DNA of 64,000 bases. Origin: an uncultured Bacteroidales bacterium (GTDB lineage Bacteria; Bacteroidota; Bacteroidia; Bacteroidales; Bacteroidaceae). Shown here in pieces: positions 32,962-43,372 of this stretch (position 1 is its first letter; each line of letters opens with the position of its first letter). The notes beneath the pieces are model-generated. The model was not told the DNA's origin. It made no database searches and saw only the letters and a program-made list of their open reading frames with translations. Both the position numbers and the translations under genes were made by a program. The stretch spans positions 1 to 64,000 of the forward strand of contig CACXKA010000003.1 in the NCBI GenBank assembly GCA_902768125.1. Direction: 5' to 3'.

Positions 32962-33639
32962 TTACTCCTCAGCCTTCTCTGCCAGCTTTTCAGCCAGTCC
33001 TGCGAAAGGGCTGTTGGGGTTAGGTCCTTTTGCCTCCTCTTCAGCCTTGCGCTGAGCCTTGGCAGCAGCTTCAGCAGCCTCGTTGTCGCGGCGTTGCTGG
33101 CTCTTCTTTGGAGCACCTGCCTTCTTGGGAGCGAGGGTGAGGAACATCTTCTTGCCTTCCAATGATGGCATGCTCTCCACCTTGGCAAGCTCTTCGAGGT
33201 CGTTGGCGAAACGGAGGAGGAGAACCTCTCCCTGTTCCTTGAAGACGATGGAACGTCCTTTGAAGAACACGTATGCCTTCACCTTGTTGCCGTCGTTCAG
33301 GAATTCCTGTGCGTGCTTCAACTTGAAAGCATAGTCGGCTTCACCAGTCTGAGGTCCGAAGCGGATTTCCTTCACTTCGACCTTCACCTGCTTGGCCTTC
33401 AGTTCCTTTGCCTTCTTCTTCTGTTGGTAGAGGAACTTGGAGTAGTCGATAAGGCGACATACCGGAGGTTGTGCATTGGGAGAAATTTCAACGAGATCCA
33501 CTCCCTTGTCTTCAGCGAGACGCAGGGCTTCACGGGTTGGCATCACGGTGGATTCGATTCCATCACCTACGATTCTCACTTCTGGTACACGGATCTGTTC
33601 GTTGACCCTGTACTGTTGTTTTTTGTTGTCACCTTTCAT
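32962..33639 (-). CDS. infC: translation initiation factor IF-3
   Basis: 225 residues. The N-domain ([38 protein letters not shown]), linker ([20 protein letters not shown]) and C-domain ([35 protein letters not shown]) are complete. About 45 extra residues follow position 180, rich in Ala, Lys and Glu, a common Bacteroidetes extension. IF-3 keeps the 30S subunit free and checks start codons. A normal ATG is used here. Confidence 0.96.
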   Translation of the reverse strand: MKGDNKKQQYRVNEQIRVPEVRIVGDGIESTVMPTREALRLAEDKGVDLVEISPNAQPPVCRLIDYSKFLYQQKKKAKELKAKQVKVEVKEIRFGPQTGEADYAFKLKHAQEFLNDGNKVKAYVFFKGRSIVFKEQGEVLLLRFANDLEELAKVESMPSLEGKKMFLTLAPKKAGAPKKSQQRRDNEAAEAAAKAQRKAEEEAKGPNPNSPFAGLAEKLAEKAEE

Positions 33640-33745
33640 TCGGTTGGCTTTGTACCTTCGGTATGTGTTAAGTTATTATGTTTTGTTTATTTTTGTTCAA
33701 ATTCGGCTGCAAAGGTAGCACAAAACGAAGACATGACAAAATTAT

Positions 33746-35689
33746 TTAGAAATTTTCTGTCATTTCTCGGACTTCTTCTTGTATTTTCTTTGCAAAATCC
33801 TCGATTTTCATCGTTTCCTGCTGCTGAGTGCCTTGTTTTCTGACATTTACGGTGCCATCGGCAGCCTCCTTCTCACCCACGACGAGCATGTAAGGAATGT
33901 GTTTGATTTCGTTGTCACGAATCTTTCTTCCAATCTTCTCGTTGCGGTCGTCCACGATGGTGCGTACATCCTGAGCATTGAGGGTTGCAGCCACCTGCTG
34001 GGCGTAGTCGTTGAACTTCTCAGAGATAGGGAGCACCACCACCTGGTCAGGGATGAGCCAGAGAGGGAAGTGACCAGCTGTGTGTTCGATGAGCACAGCG
34101 ATGAAACGTTCCATAGAGCCGAATGGCGCACGGTGAATCATCACAGGACGGTGCTTCTGGTTGTCAGCACCTGTATATTCCAGTTGGAAACGCTCTGGCA
34201 GGTTGTAGTCCACCTGAATGGTACCCAACTGCCAACGGCGACCCAGCGCATCCTTGATCATGAAGTCGAGCTTTGGACCATAGAAAGCAGCCTCGCCCAA
34301 CTCTGTGCGGGTAGGAAGTCCCTTCTCAGCACAAGCCTCGATGATGGCGTTTTCAGCCTGCTCCCACACCTCGTCAGAACCGATATACTTCTCCTTGTCC
34401 TCAGGGTCACGAAGTGAAATCTGAGCCTCAAAATCCTTGAAGTCGAGTGCCTTGAAGATGATGTTGATGATGTCCATCACGCGGAGGAACTCATCCTTCA
34501 CCTGGTCAGGGCGGCAGAAGATGTGTGCATCGTCCTGTGTGAACGAACGCACACGAGTCAATCCGTGCAACTCACCAGACTGCTCATAGCGATACACCGT
34601 TCCGAACTCTGCACAACGGAAAGGCAGGTCTTTGTAAGAACGGGGTTGCCAAGCAAAAATCTCACAGTGGTGAGGACAGTTCATTGGCTTCAACAGATAC
34701 TCTTCACCCTCCTCAGGAGTCTGGATAGGCTGGAACGAATCCTTGCCGTAGTGATCCCAGTGACCAGAAGTTACATACAGGTTCTTTCCACCGATGTGTG
34801 GAGTGATAACCTCTTGATAGCCAAAACGCTTCTGAATCTTACGCAAGAAATCCTGCAGGCGGATACGAACAGCCGTACCCTTAGGCAACCACATGGGCAG
34901 ACCCTTACCCACACGCTCAGAAAACATGAAAAGTTCCATCTCCTTGCCAATCTTGCGGTGGTCACGTTTCTTGGCTTCTTCCAAAGCCACCAGATATTCG
35001 TCGAGCATCTTCTTCTTGGGGAAGGAGATACCATAGATACGAGTCATCATCGGACGCTTCTCGTCGCCACGCCAGTAGGCTGCCGCGAGAGAAAGCAGCT
35101 TAAATGCCTTGATAGGACCTGTGGTCATCAAGTGAGGACCCTTACAGAGGTCGATATAGTTGCCTTGCGTGTAAGTGGTGATCTTGCCATCTTCCAACTC
35201 GGCAATCAACTCATTCTTATACGACTGTCCTTTCGAAGCAAACAGCTCCATCACGTCCTTCTTCGAGATGTCCTTGCGCACCAGCGTCTCTTTCTTCTGC
35301 TGCAGCTCCTGCATCTTCTTCTCAATCTTGGGGAAGTCGGCATCGCTCAGCTTCACGCCCTCAGGTGGCATCACGTCATAATAGAAACCATTCTCAATGG
35401 CAGGACCGATACCGAACTGGGTGCCAGGCCACAACTCCTCAATTGCCTCAGCCATCAAGTGGGCAGAAGTGTGCCAGAAAGCATGCTTACCCTCGGCATC
35501 TTCAAACTTGTACAACGCAATCGTCGCATCCTCATTGATGGGGCGGTTCAACTCTGTCGTCTCGCCGTTCACACCACACGCAATCACGTCCTGTGCCAAT
35601 CTCTGGCTGATGCTCTCGGCAATCTCTAAACCAGTCACGCCAGCCTCATACTCGCGTACTGAATCATCTGGAAATGTAATCTTTATCAT
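33746..35689 (-). CDS. thrS: threonyl-tRNA synthetase
   Basis: 647 residues from ATG 35689. An upstream in-frame ATG lies on the far side of the TAAATTTG box (35732-35725). TGS domain at 1-60, second additional domain with the [10 protein letters not shown] metal-binding helix (HxxxH type), then the class II catalytic core: [38 protein letters not shown], and the C-terminal anticodon domain ([18 protein letters not shown]). It charges tRNA-Thr and edits Ser-tRNA. First gene of the thrS-infC-rpmI-rplT cluster. Confidence 0.97.
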   Translation of the reverse strand: MIKITFPDDSVREYEAGVTGLEIAESISQRLAQDVIACGVNGETTELNRPINEDATIALYKFEDAEGKHAFWHTSAHLMAEAIEELWPGTQFGIGPAIENGFYYDVMPPEGVKLSDADFPKIEKKMQELQQKKETLVRKDISKKDVMELFASKGQSYKNELIAELEDGKITTYTQGNYIDLCKGPHLMTTGPIKAFKLLSLAAAYWRGDEKRPMMTRIYGISFPKKKMLDEYLVALEEAKKRDHRKIGKEMELFMFSERVGKGLPMWLPKGTAVRIRLQDFLRKIQKRFGYQEVITPHIGGKNLYVTSGHWDHYGKDSFQPIQTPEEGEEYLLKPMNCPHHCEIFAWQPRSYKDLPFRCAEFGTVYRYEQSGELHGLTRVRSFTQDDAHIFCRPDQVKDEFLRVMDIINIIFKALDFKDFEAQISLRDPEDKEKYIGSDEVWEQAENAIIEACAEKGLPTRTELGEAAFYGPKLDFMIKDALGRRWQLGTIQVDYNLPERFQLEYTGADNQKHRPVMIHRAPFGSMERFIAVLIEHTAGHFPLWLIPDQVVVLPISEKFNDYAQQVAATLNAQDVRTIVDDRNEKIGRKIRDNEIKHIPYMLVVGEKEAADGTVNVRKQGTQQQETMKIEDFAKKIQEEVREMTENF

Positions 35690-35816
35690 TATCTGTTTTG
35701 TTATTGAATTTGCACAAAATCTTGCAAATTTAGTACTTAATTCCCACATAGCTACAATCTTTACCCAAAAATCTTCCGAATAGAAAGAAATTGCCTCCTT
35801 TTCTCCTCCATTTTCT

Positions 35817-35846
35817 TGTAATTTCGAGATTTTTTTCTTATCTTTG
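35817..35846 (+). promoter_or_regulatory. orphan promoter divergent from thrS
   Basis: TTG at 35817-35819 and TATCTTTG at 35839-35846. It points away from thrS into a 450-base stretch with no credible gene. Confidence 0.55.
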
Positions 35847-35851
35847 CATAA

Positions 35852-36030
35852 GAATTCACGTTAAGGCGACCAGCCACGCTTCAGGAAAATTAGGGAAAGC
35901 CGCCGTTGGCTCTATTTCCCTCTAAAAAAGGAATAAACAAACAAATCAAGGTTTTTGCCGACCGCACCCACATATAAGTGCGGACGCTCGTAGATATGCG
36001 GGCGCCCGCACTTATTTATGCGACCGACCG
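35852..36030 (+). ncRNA. candidate small RNA downstream of orphan promoter
   Basis: Hairpin AGGGAAA...TTTCCCT (35892-35921) with an inner GCC/GGC pair. Further on, ATAAGTGCGG (35974-35983) pairs exactly with CCGCACTTAT (36006-36015), flanked by CCGACCGC and GCGACCGACC. Frames through it are short and implausible. 36031-36248 holds C-run/T-run words (TTTTACGCCCCC) like those at 2290-2303 and no gene. This could be a small RNA, or a structured remnant. Confidence 0.4.
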
Positions 36031-36248
36031 CCCAAATCTGGTTACACCTAGCTTCTCTCCCTGTTACCTAGGGGGCTTTCCCCTGTTTGCCCCCGTCTCT
36101 TCCCCTTATCCCCCTTGTGGAAAATTTTACGCCCCCACGAGAGAGTTACAATCCTCTTTTGTTTGTTCCGCAAGCGGCTATACCTTTTTCTCTGCTGAGT
36201 CGTGACAAAATAAGACTAAAGGTCAAATTTTGGATCACTTTTTTTGAA

Positions 36249-36283
36249 AACAGCCTCATTCCTGGGGGAGGAGTGAGGCTGTT
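36249..36283 (-). terminator. intrinsic terminator after the LOG-family gene
   Basis: AACAGCCTCA pairs exactly with TGAGGCTGTT across 15 bases, 25 bases after the stop of the leftward gene. Confidence 0.8.
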
Positions 36284-36307
36284 GTGCGTATTGATGTTTT
36301 CTTCTTA

Positions 36308-37324
36308 TTACTTGCCGCTGTTCTTGAACTTGGTGAGTTCGTCTGCCACCACATCGAAGTCGTCGGTGAGGGTGAGCTGCAGGTTCTTGTACTTGCCCAT
36401 CTCAACCAGCTGCTGGAGGAATGGATATACTGGCATTTCCTTGGTCCAGAAGTCGGTGCCGAGGAAGATCATCGGACTTGCGAAACCAAATGACTCGTAG
36501 TGGTTCTGCACGGCATCCTGGAAAATTTCCTGCATGGTGCCTGCGCTACCTGGTGTGTAGATGATACCACCAAAGGCAACTGTGAGGATGAGGTCTTCAC
36601 GGATGCTGTTCTCAAAGAACTTGGCAATGTGAGTGGCAAATGGGGCTGATGGCTCATGACCATAGAGGTAGGTGGGGATGCCGAGGCTCACGTAGTCGCC
36701 CTGACGTGGATATTTCTTCATTACCTCGAAGGAAGAAGCGAGCCAGCCTTCGTCTTTGAAAGTAGGTGCCACAGCGAGCATCTCGACTGCTGCATCCACA
36801 TCTTCTTCTGTTCTGCCAGCCAACCAAGCACCAAGGTGGGTTGCTTCCATCGCACCAGGACCGCCGCCACTGAGCATGATGAACCCGTCTTCAGTGAGAC
36901 GCTTGCTGAGGAGCACGACACGCTTGTACATCGGGTCGGTGCGTGAGAGTGCGTGTCCACCCATGATACCGACGCAGAGACGGGAATCGTGCTCACGGAA
37001 GAACTCGTCGAGTGCCACGTGGATGCCGTGATCGTGGAGGGTGCGTGCGAGCGACTCTTCTACATCTTTGGCTTGCTTGCCTGTGGCAATGTAGTGCTGA
37101 TAAACTTTGGAGTCATAACAGGAATCGAAAGTCTCAGGTTTGGCAGGGTCATAACCTGCATAGAGGTCTTCTGCACTGTAAAGCGATGTGCGATTCACAT
37201 CGTAAGGTACGGTCTTGATGTACTCCATAGCTTCTTCACTAAATAGTTGGGTTGGGTTAGTTGTTTTGTTGCAGGATGTCACTGCAATGAGCAGGGTTAA
37301 TGCTCCAAGAGAAATTTTCTTCAT
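36308..37324 (-). CDS. LOG-family (lysine decarboxylase-like) protein with lipoprotein signal
   Basis: 338 residues. There is an N-terminal signal with lipobox AVTSC (Cys18). The Rossmann-type LOG domain follows: RLCVGIMGGHALSRTDP, MLSGGGPGAMEATHLGAWLA and TPGSAGTMQEIFQDA, the last replacing the usual PGGxGTxxE with PGSAGTMQE. Classical LOG proteins are cytoplasmic phosphoribohydrolases that release cytokinin-type bases from nucleoside monophosphates; an exported lipoprotein version is unexpected. Either the signal is real and the enzyme works on nucleotides in the envelope, or the start is misread, but no alternative ATG gives a clean cytoplasmic N-terminus. Confidence 0.8.
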   Translation of the reverse strand: MKKISLGALTLLIAVTSCNKTTNPTQLFSEEAMEYIKTVPYDVNRTSLYSAEDLYAGYDPAKPETFDSCYDSKVYQHYIATGKQAKDVEESLARTLHDHGIHVALDEFFREHDSRLCVGIMGGHALSRTDPMYKRVVLLSKRLTEDGFIMLSGGGPGAMEATHLGAWLAGRTEEDVDAAVEMLAVAPTFKDEGWLASSFEVMKKYPRQGDYVSLGIPTYLYGHEPSAPFATHIAKFFENSIREDLILTVAFGGIIYTPGSAGTMQEIFQDAVQNHYESFGFASPMIFLGTDFWTKEMPVYPFLQQLVEMGKYKNLQLTLTDDFDVVADELTKFKNSGK

Positions 37325-37382
37325 GTTGTTTGTTCTAGGTTGTTAGTATTATGTTGTTTGTCATCTAGTTAGCGTTGAGAGG

Positions 37383-40300
37383 TTAGCGGTTGTTGGCTTT
37401 CTCCTTCTTTTGCCTCATCCTTCGACGAATACTCTCAAAGTCACGTCGCCAAGCAAGTCCGATGCCCTGCGTGTTGAGGGTGGCTTTGGTGAAATATCGG
37501 TCGTTGGTTTGGTTGTATGCCTTGATGTATAGGTTGCCTTTTTGATCCATTCGCCACTTCACCTCGAAATCGCCGATGAAGCTGGAGCGGTTGGTCATGG
37601 CGTTGTCGCGATAGCCAAAGGCACCATTGATGAGCAGGCGTTCATCCAGCAGACGTCCTTCGAGAATGCCTTCCACGTCAAGGTCATCCCAACCTTTCTC
37701 GCCTGTGGTGAGTGAAGAACCAAAGTTCCAGTTGCTGTCCCTACCAATCATGTTGGTGAGCATCTGGTTAATTTGTCCGCTGAGGGTGGAGGAGAGTAGG
37801 GAGTTCATTGCCTGACCAGAGTTGCCGTTTCCGTTGGCGCGTGCGTATTCATTAGGATAGAAACGTCCCAATCCCAACAGGTAGATCATCTGCGTGTTCA
37901 TCTCCTCTTCGGAGTTGATCATGGAGCGTACGAGCTGACGGGTTTCTTCGTTCACGTTGGGCAAGTCCATGTTGAACTTGAAGTCCATGTTGCCCAGTTT
38001 TCCTGTGATGTCGAGGATACAGATGACCTTCACCTTGTTGTTCTGCGAGAAAGCTGTGGTGGAGGTGAGGTCGCTGAGCGGCACGGAATTGATAGTATGG
38101 TGGCAAATGAGGTGGATGTTGGCATCGAAGGGATTGCCGTTGAACTCAACCACAGAACCTGATTGCAGGGCAAGGTCACGGAAGATGATGTCTTGCAGGT
38201 AGAGTCGGTAGGAACCTGAGTTGATGTTGTAGTTGCCAAACATCTGGAACGAACCTTTGTTGTACCACTTGGCAATAATCTGGGCATTTCCGAAGGTGCG
38301 CATATAGCCGTCCTCGAGGTTGTCCATTCGCAGTTTCACCTCACAAGCTGGGGTGAGGTTGATGTCGAAGTTGATGAAGATGTCGCTCGCATAGTTTTTC
38401 TTAGCTTCCTTCACGATGCTGAGCGAGTCTTTCGCCACAGGCACTTCTGCGAGGCGACGTTCGAGGAACTGCGGATTGATGGTCAGCAAGGAATCGCGGT
38501 CACGGAACTCGATGAAGGAGTTACCTGTGATGGCATCGGGTGTGGCAGCATCGTAAGCAAAGACGGAACCTCGGGTGGGTGTGACGCTGGCATTGACATA
38601 AAGCGGATGCCCATCGCTGCCATCGATGGTGAGGGATCCGTCGGTAAAGACGGTGGCGAGGAACTTGTCGCTGTTGAACTCCTTCTCGTCGTAGGCAAGC
38701 AACTCATGCAGGTCTGCCTGGAAGTGGTAAGCGAAGTTCTTCATATTGCGATGCGTCACTTGTCCGTTGATAGTGGAACGATGTCCGAAACGGTCGTAGA
38801 TGCTGATATTCTGGAAATCAAACAGGTAAGGACGCATGTGGAGGGTGTCGCCCTCGATATGATAGGGCACGTTGGTGGCACGAAGTCTCAAGTTCATGTT
38901 GGGTACGGCATCGCCCACAATGTTGACGTTGTTGAGGGGACCGATGATGCTGACGGGTCCTGTGACATAGCCAGAGACTTCCTTAAACACGCCTCCGAGG
39001 AAACCATGAATGAAGCCCGCATTGGTGTTGTGAGTGTTGACGTGGAGTGCCATATCGTTCTTGGCTGGCGATATCCAACCATTGACGGTGGTGATGCCTG
39101 TGACATTTTTCTCCCTTCCTGTCAAACCGTCAGGCACGGTGTACTGGTCCACCATACGTCCATCCACGGAGATACCCTCTACTTCTTTGTCCCAATGGGC
39201 GGTGATGTTGGCATCGCCCAAGTGTCCTTCCTGGACAGAAAGGTCTTCCACGAAGAGGTTTGCCCGAATGTCTGGCACGCCGCCTCCCAACACGTTGTTG
39301 ATGACAGTTCTACCTGATGCCTTTCCACCAAAGCGCACCACGTTCCAGTTAACGAGGGACATGATGTATTGGATTTCGAGGTTATTGAGGGTTGCCACCA
39401 GTGAATCGTTGGGGGAATCGGAGGCTTTTCCGTCAATGGCAAGGAAACTGTTGGCATTGTTATTGGAGAAGCGCACGTTGTGGCACTCAATGTTTTTCTT
39501 GAAAAGCTGAATGTGAGCAGGAGACACTGTCCATGCCGTGTCGTTGATGACGGCTGTGGATTTCCGCAAGGTGATGTCGGTCTTCATGCTGCCTAACGAA
39601 TCGCTCAACTGGATAATGGGCAGGAGCTGGAGCATGACGTCATTACTGCCGGTGGTGCTCACGTAGAGATCGCTGACAATGCGGTCGCTGTGGATATCTG
39701 CCATCACGTCGAATTTGGTGGAAGTGTTGGGCTTCTCGTCGTCGTTGCTTTCCTTGAACGTCGATGCAATGGCGTGTACGTTCATGTTGTCGAAAGTAGA
39801 GTTGCATGCAACGGCGATGTCGGTGTATGGCTTCTCGTTGTAGATGAAGTGTGGTGCATCGAGCTGGAAGGACATCTTGTCTTCTGCCGCGTCTATCTGA
39901 CCGAAGATGCGCATGGGGGAACTGAGACTGAAGTCTGCATCAACAAAGCGATGCAGAATAGGGGCATCGGTCACAGTCAGGTCGTAGGTGAAATGGGCAG
40001 TAGGAGAAGTCCCTTCTGCCGATTGGGGCTTGAAGATGATGGGCAGATGACGAGACATCTGACGGATGAAGCTCTGGGCAATGTCGGGTAGGGCGGTCTC
40101 CCCTTGGATGTTGCCTGAGAGGATGTCACTCTTGATGGTGTAGAGACTTTCCCCATTCTCCTGCTTCTCGGCATTGAGCATGATGCTGTTGAGATGGTAT
40201 GTTTCATCGGGAGTCGTAAGGTTGATATCGTCCATCAAAGCAGTACCATAGAGATGCTTGAAGTCGGTTCCCTGAAGATGAATGTCTGTATTGAGCGAAA

Positions 40301-41897
40301 GACTTTCTCCGATGTGTTCTTTAGTGAGATTCAGATTGTTAGGATTGATGTGCTCCAGCAAAACATTCATGTCGATTCCCTTGAGAGGATGGTCGGTATA
40401 GGCGAAATCCACATCGGCTTTCACGTTCTCGTCGTCGATGCTGGCTGTACCCGAAACTTGACTTGAAGTGGTCCGTGCATCGAGGTTGATATTTTGGTAG
40501 TTGTAGCCGTTATAATAGATGTTGTGGATGGTGCCATTCACCTTGCCCACGGGAAGGGGGTTCGTGTGCTCCAAATTCAGGGCAACATCAAGGTCGAAGG
40601 AGGTTGTGCCAAATTGCTCGTCGTGCAGCTTGCCAATATTGATGCTGTCTCCAGTGATGGTGCCTGTCAGGAAATGCTCCTGATCGTATGTCAGATCGTA
40701 GGTGGCACGTCCCACACCAGTGGACACGTTGCCTTGGGAGATTAGTTCTCCGTTGGCAAGATAATGGATGGTTCCGTTATATTCGATGTCTTGGATGGCA
40801 TCGAGAAGGGCTTCTTGCTGGTGGGCAGGGGCCAAAGCATCCACCCATGTCAGCAACTCGTCGTGATGGATGCGCAGGGTGCTGATGGTTGCCTGAACGT
40901 CACGTTGCTGTTTGTCGAGAGGGTGGGAGAGAACGCCTGTGGCACGCAGTAGCAGACCTTCCTCTTCGGTACTGATGTTGCATTCCTTTACCTGTATCTC
41001 TTGTTTATCGCCTGCTGCCGTCACGCTGAAGTTCAATGTCTGGTTTAAAGAGGAAAGTTTTTCGTGGAAAGGACTCAAATCGCGGGGGGTGATATGTCCG
41101 CTGATGGCGGTTGTACGGAACGAGAATTTCTTCTCGCTTTCCCATTGCCCATAGGTTAGGTACAACGAGTCGACAGCGATTTGGGAGTGGGGCATGGAGG
41201 CATCCACATCCAACAGGGTAACGTGTTGTTTGTTGCCGATAAGTTTCAGTCTTGTATCGCGAAGGGTCAACCCCGAATTGAGTTCACGAGCTTGCAGACG
41301 ACGTACGTCCATGTTGAGGGAATCGTCGGTCAAGCAACGCAACACGACATTCATACCCAAATCGTGCAGCTTCAAGTGCTGGGGATTGAATGTCCCTTGC
41401 TGAAAGGGAACGGACTTGACATCGTAGGTCACATCGGTGTGACGCATGATGAGCGAGCCGATGTGTACGTCCAAGGGAGTGGGCTCTTCTTTCTCTTCCT
41501 GGGCGAAAGCGTCTATGATAAATTGGTAGTTGGGAGGACTATCGGGTGTGTCCTTGTAGAGTGTGGCTTTGGTGCCGAAAAGTTGTGCCGTTCCGATGTC
41601 CACTCTGCCAGACATCAGGGCAATCGGGTTGATACTTGCCGACACTCTGGCGATGCTTGCCATTTTCTTTCCGTTCGGTTCATAAAGGGTTAGGTCATTC
41701 ACGACGACACGATTGAGGAAGCCGAGATTGACGCTTCCGATTTCCACCTTCGAACCTAATTGTTTCGAAAGCATATCAGCTGTCCAGTTTGCCAATGCGT
41801 CTTGCATGAACGGCAAACTGAACAGTAGGACAATGCCTGCATAGATGGCAATGAGGGTGCCTACAACATTGACTAATATTTTTTCAAGCCTTTTCAA
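37383..41897 (-). CDS. tamB: TamB-like translocation/assembly module protein
   Basis: 1504 residues. There is one N-terminal membrane anchor (9-30, VNVVGTLIAIYAGIVLLFSL). The very long middle is made of repeated beta-strand segments, the beta-taco of AsmA/TamB proteins that carry lipids between membranes. The C-terminal DUF490 region spans about the last 450 residues (FQMFGNYNINSGSYRLYLQD, GKLGNMDFKFNMDLPNVNEE, TNRSSFIGDFEVKWRMDQKG). It follows ribH by 25 bases and may share its transcript; no TamA partner is in the window. Confidence 0.92.
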   Translation of the reverse strand: MKRLEKILVNVVGTLIAIYAGIVLLFSLPFMQDALANWTADMLSKQLGSKVEIGSVNLGFLNRVVVNDLTLYEPNGKKMASIARVSASINPIALMSGRVDIGTAQLFGTKATLYKDTPDSPPNYQFIIDAFAQEEKEEPTPLDVHIGSLIMRHTDVTYDVKSVPFQQGTFNPQHLKLHDLGMNVVLRCLTDDSLNMDVRRLQARELNSGLTLRDTRLKLIGNKQHVTLLDVDASMPHSQIAVDSLYLTYGQWESEKKFSFRTTAISGHITPRDLSPFHEKLSSLNQTLNFSVTAAGDKQEIQVKECNISTEEEGLLLRATGVLSHPLDKQQRDVQATISTLRIHHDELLTWVDALAPAHQQEALLDAIQDIEYNGTIHYLANGELISQGNVSTGVGRATYDLTYDQEHFLTGTITGDSINIGKLHDEQFGTTSFDLDVALNLEHTNPLPVGKVNGTIHNIYYNGYNYQNINLDARTTSSQVSGTASIDDENVKADVDFAYTDHPLKGIDMNVLLEHINPNNLNLTKEHIGESLSLNTDIHLQGTDFKHLYGTALMDDINLTTPDETYHLNSIMLNAEKQENGESLYTIKSDILSGNIQGETALPDIAQSFIRQMSRHLPIIFKPQSAEGTSPTAHFTYDLTVTDAPILHRFVDADFSLSSPMRIFGQIDAAEDKMSFQLDAPHFIYNEKPYTDIAVACNSTFDNMNVHAIASTFKESNDDEKPNTSTKFDVMADIHSDRIVSDLYVSTTGSNDVMLQLLPIIQLSDSLGSMKTDITLRKSTAVINDTAWTVSPAHIQLFKKNIECHNVRFSNNNANSFLAIDGKASDSPNDSLVATLNNLEIQYIMSLVNWNVVRFGGKASGRTVINNVLGGGVPDIRANLFVEDLSVQEGHLGDANITAHWDKEVEGISVDGRMVDQYTVPDGLTGREKNVTGITTVNGWISPAKNDMALHVNTHNTNAGFIHGFLGGVFKEVSGYVTGPVSIIGPLNNVNIVGDAVPNMNLRLRATNVPYHIEGDTLHMRPYLFDFQNISIYDRFGHRSTINGQVTHRNMKNFAYHFQADLHELLAYDEKEFNSDKFLATVFTDGSLTIDGSDGHPLYVNASVTPTRGSVFAYDAATPDAITGNSFIEFRDRDSLLTINPQFLERRLAEVPVAKDSLSIVKEAKKNYASDIFINFDINLTPACEVKLRMDNLEDGYMRTFGNAQIIAKWYNKGSFQMFGNYNINSGSYRLYLQDIIFRDLALQSGSVVEFNGNPFDANIHLICHHTINSVPLSDLTSTTAFSQNNKVKVICILDITGKLGNMDFKFNMDLPNVNEETRQLVRSMINSEEEMNTQMIYLLGLGRFYPNEYARANGNGNSGQAMNSLLSSTLSGQINQMLTNMIGRDSNWNFGSSLTTGEKGWDDLDVEGILEGRLLDERLLINGAFGYRDNAMTNRSSFIGDFEVKWRMDQKGNLYIKAYNQTNDRYFTKATLNTQGIGLAWRRDFESIRRRMRQKKEKANNR

Positions 41898-41922
41898 TCT
41901 TCAGCAGGATGGGATCAGCTGT

Positions 41923-42426
41923 TTAGCCCTGAGCCAACTTGCGTTTGAAATCCACCATCTTGATGGCTGTCACGGCACACTCATCTCCTTTGTTGCCCAG
42001 TTTGCCACCAGCACGATCTTCTGCCTGCTGCATATCGAGCGTGGTGATGAGACCATAGATGACAGGCACATCTTGTGCTGCATTCAGCTGCGCCAAACCA
42101 GCGGTCACTCCCTGACAGATGTAGCGATCATGGGGCGTCTCGCCACGGATGACACATCCGATGGCAATCACGGCATCCACGCCCGTCTTCACCATTTGGG
42201 CGGCACCATACACCAGTTCGAAACTTCCAGGCACGGTCAATACGTTGATGTCCTCAGGAAAAACGCCGTTCCTCATCAGCGTCTGCTTGGCCCCTTCCAA
42301 CATGGCACCTGTGATGTTTTCGTTCCATTCTGCCACCACGATGCCAATCTTCATTCCTGTGGCATTCGGCACGGATTTGATGTCGTAGTCGGAAAGATTG
42401 TGATTTATCGTTGCCATAATCGTCAA
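41923..42426 (-). CDS. ribH: 6,7-dimethyl-8-ribityllumazine synthase
   Basis: 167 residues, or 164 from a second ATG three codons in. [52 protein letters not shown] (with catalytic His) and [21 protein letters not shown] are the lumazine synthase core. It joins the pyrimidine and 3,4-dihydroxybutanone phosphate to make the riboflavin precursor. It stands between a TPR membrane protein and tamB. Its 5' region has a 21-bp inverted repeat. Confidence 0.96.
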   Translation of the reverse strand: MTIMATINHNLSDYDIKSVPNATGMKIGIVVAEWNENITGAMLEGAKQTLMRNGVFPEDINVLTVPGSFELVYGAAQMVKTGVDAVIAIGCVIRGETPHDRYICQGVTAGLAQLNAAQDVPVIYGLITTLDMQQAEDRAGGKLGNKGDECAVTAIKMVDFKRKLAQG

Positions 42427-42450
42427 TGTATTTTGATGAATAAAAAGAAA

Positions 42451-42540
42451 TTATCGAAGTTAATGAAGTTAACGACGAATATTTGTCATCAGCACGACAT
42501 TGTCTCTAACTTCTTTAACTTCGATAACTTCTTCAACTTC
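42451..42540. repeat. inverted GAAGTTA repeat in front of ribH
   Basis: TTATCGAAGTTAATGAAGTT (from 42451) pairs with AACTTCTTTAACTTCGATAA (to 42527), 20 of 21 positions, with a 35-base loop. The right arm continues as four 9-bp units (CTAACTTCT, TTAACTTCG, ATAACTTCT, TCAACTTCA). This is the same design as the modules near 2-3.7 kb. Confidence 0.8.
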
Positions 42541-42557
42541 AGAAATCCAAGATGTCT

Positions 42558-43238
42558 TTATTTGGTAGCTCTTTCGATATACATGTCAATCTCTTGTGAG
42601 ATAGGACTGCGGAAGTATTGCTTCTTGATTTTGTTGTAGAGTTCCAACGCCTTGTCGTTCTGTCCCAGTGATTCATACACCTCGCCAGCTTGCAGAAGGA
42701 ACACAGGGCTTACAGCATCGTTGTCTGCTTCCTCAGCTGCCTTGATAAGGGTCTTGATACCCTTCTCATTATCACCTTTCTTCACATAGAGGTTGCCCAA
42801 TGCTGCAATCGCTGCAGGAGAAACCATGTCATCATCCTGAGCAGAGAAGTCTTCCAACATCTTGATGGCCTCGTCCACCTTGTCTGTCTTTGCATAAGCA
42901 AGACCTGCATAGAGCTTTGCCACATTTGCGGTCTCTGTGCCACCGAACTCGTCAATGATCTTCAAGAAACCCTTCACATTGCCTTCACCCTTGAGTGACT
43001 GCTCATACTGCTGCTGAGCAAAAGCTGTCTGTGCACCAGCGATAGCCTTCTGTGCCTCCAGTTCCTTGCCTGCCATGTAGTGCTTGTATGCGTAGATACC
43101 AGCCACAATCACGATGACAGCTCCGAGCACAATAGCGATCTTCTTCCAGTTTTTCTCGATGAATGCCTCGCCCTTGCTCAGTTGCACGTCAAGTGCGATG
43201 GGTTCATCCGTTGCTTGTTGTTTTTTGTTTTTTGCCAT
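42558..43238 (-). CDS. membrane-anchored TPR protein
   Basis: 226 residues from ATG 43238. Residues 1-30 are cytoplasmic and charged, 32-52 form one transmembrane helix (IAIVLGAVIVIVAGIYAYKH), and the rest is TPR-like (NVAKLYAGLAYAKTDKVDEA, IAALGNLYVKKGDNEKGIKT, FLLQAGEVYESLGQNDKALE). This resembles the YfgM/tetratricopeptide proteins found upstream of ribH in Bacteroidetes, possibly assisting envelope protein folding. The role is by family resemblance. Confidence 0.82.
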   Translation of the reverse strand: MAKNKKQQATDEPIALDVQLSKGEAFIEKNWKKIAIVLGAVIVIVAGIYAYKHYMAGKELEAQKAIAGAQTAFAQQQYEQSLKGEGNVKGFLKIIDEFGGTETANVAKLYAGLAYAKTDKVDEAIKMLEDFSAQDDDMVSPAAIAALGNLYVKKGDNEKGIKTLIKAAEEADNDAVSPVFLLQAGEVYESLGQNDKALELYNKIKKQYFRSPISQEIDMYIERATK

Positions 43239-43372
43239 AATATTTTTTGTTTTTAATTTTGAATCGCACAAAAATCATGCAAAATTACGACAAATTATCC
43301 AACCCACCAAACTTTTCCACCGAAAAAGTTGTAAAGTGACTTGGATATGCCCGAAAAGAAAAATGTTCATAC

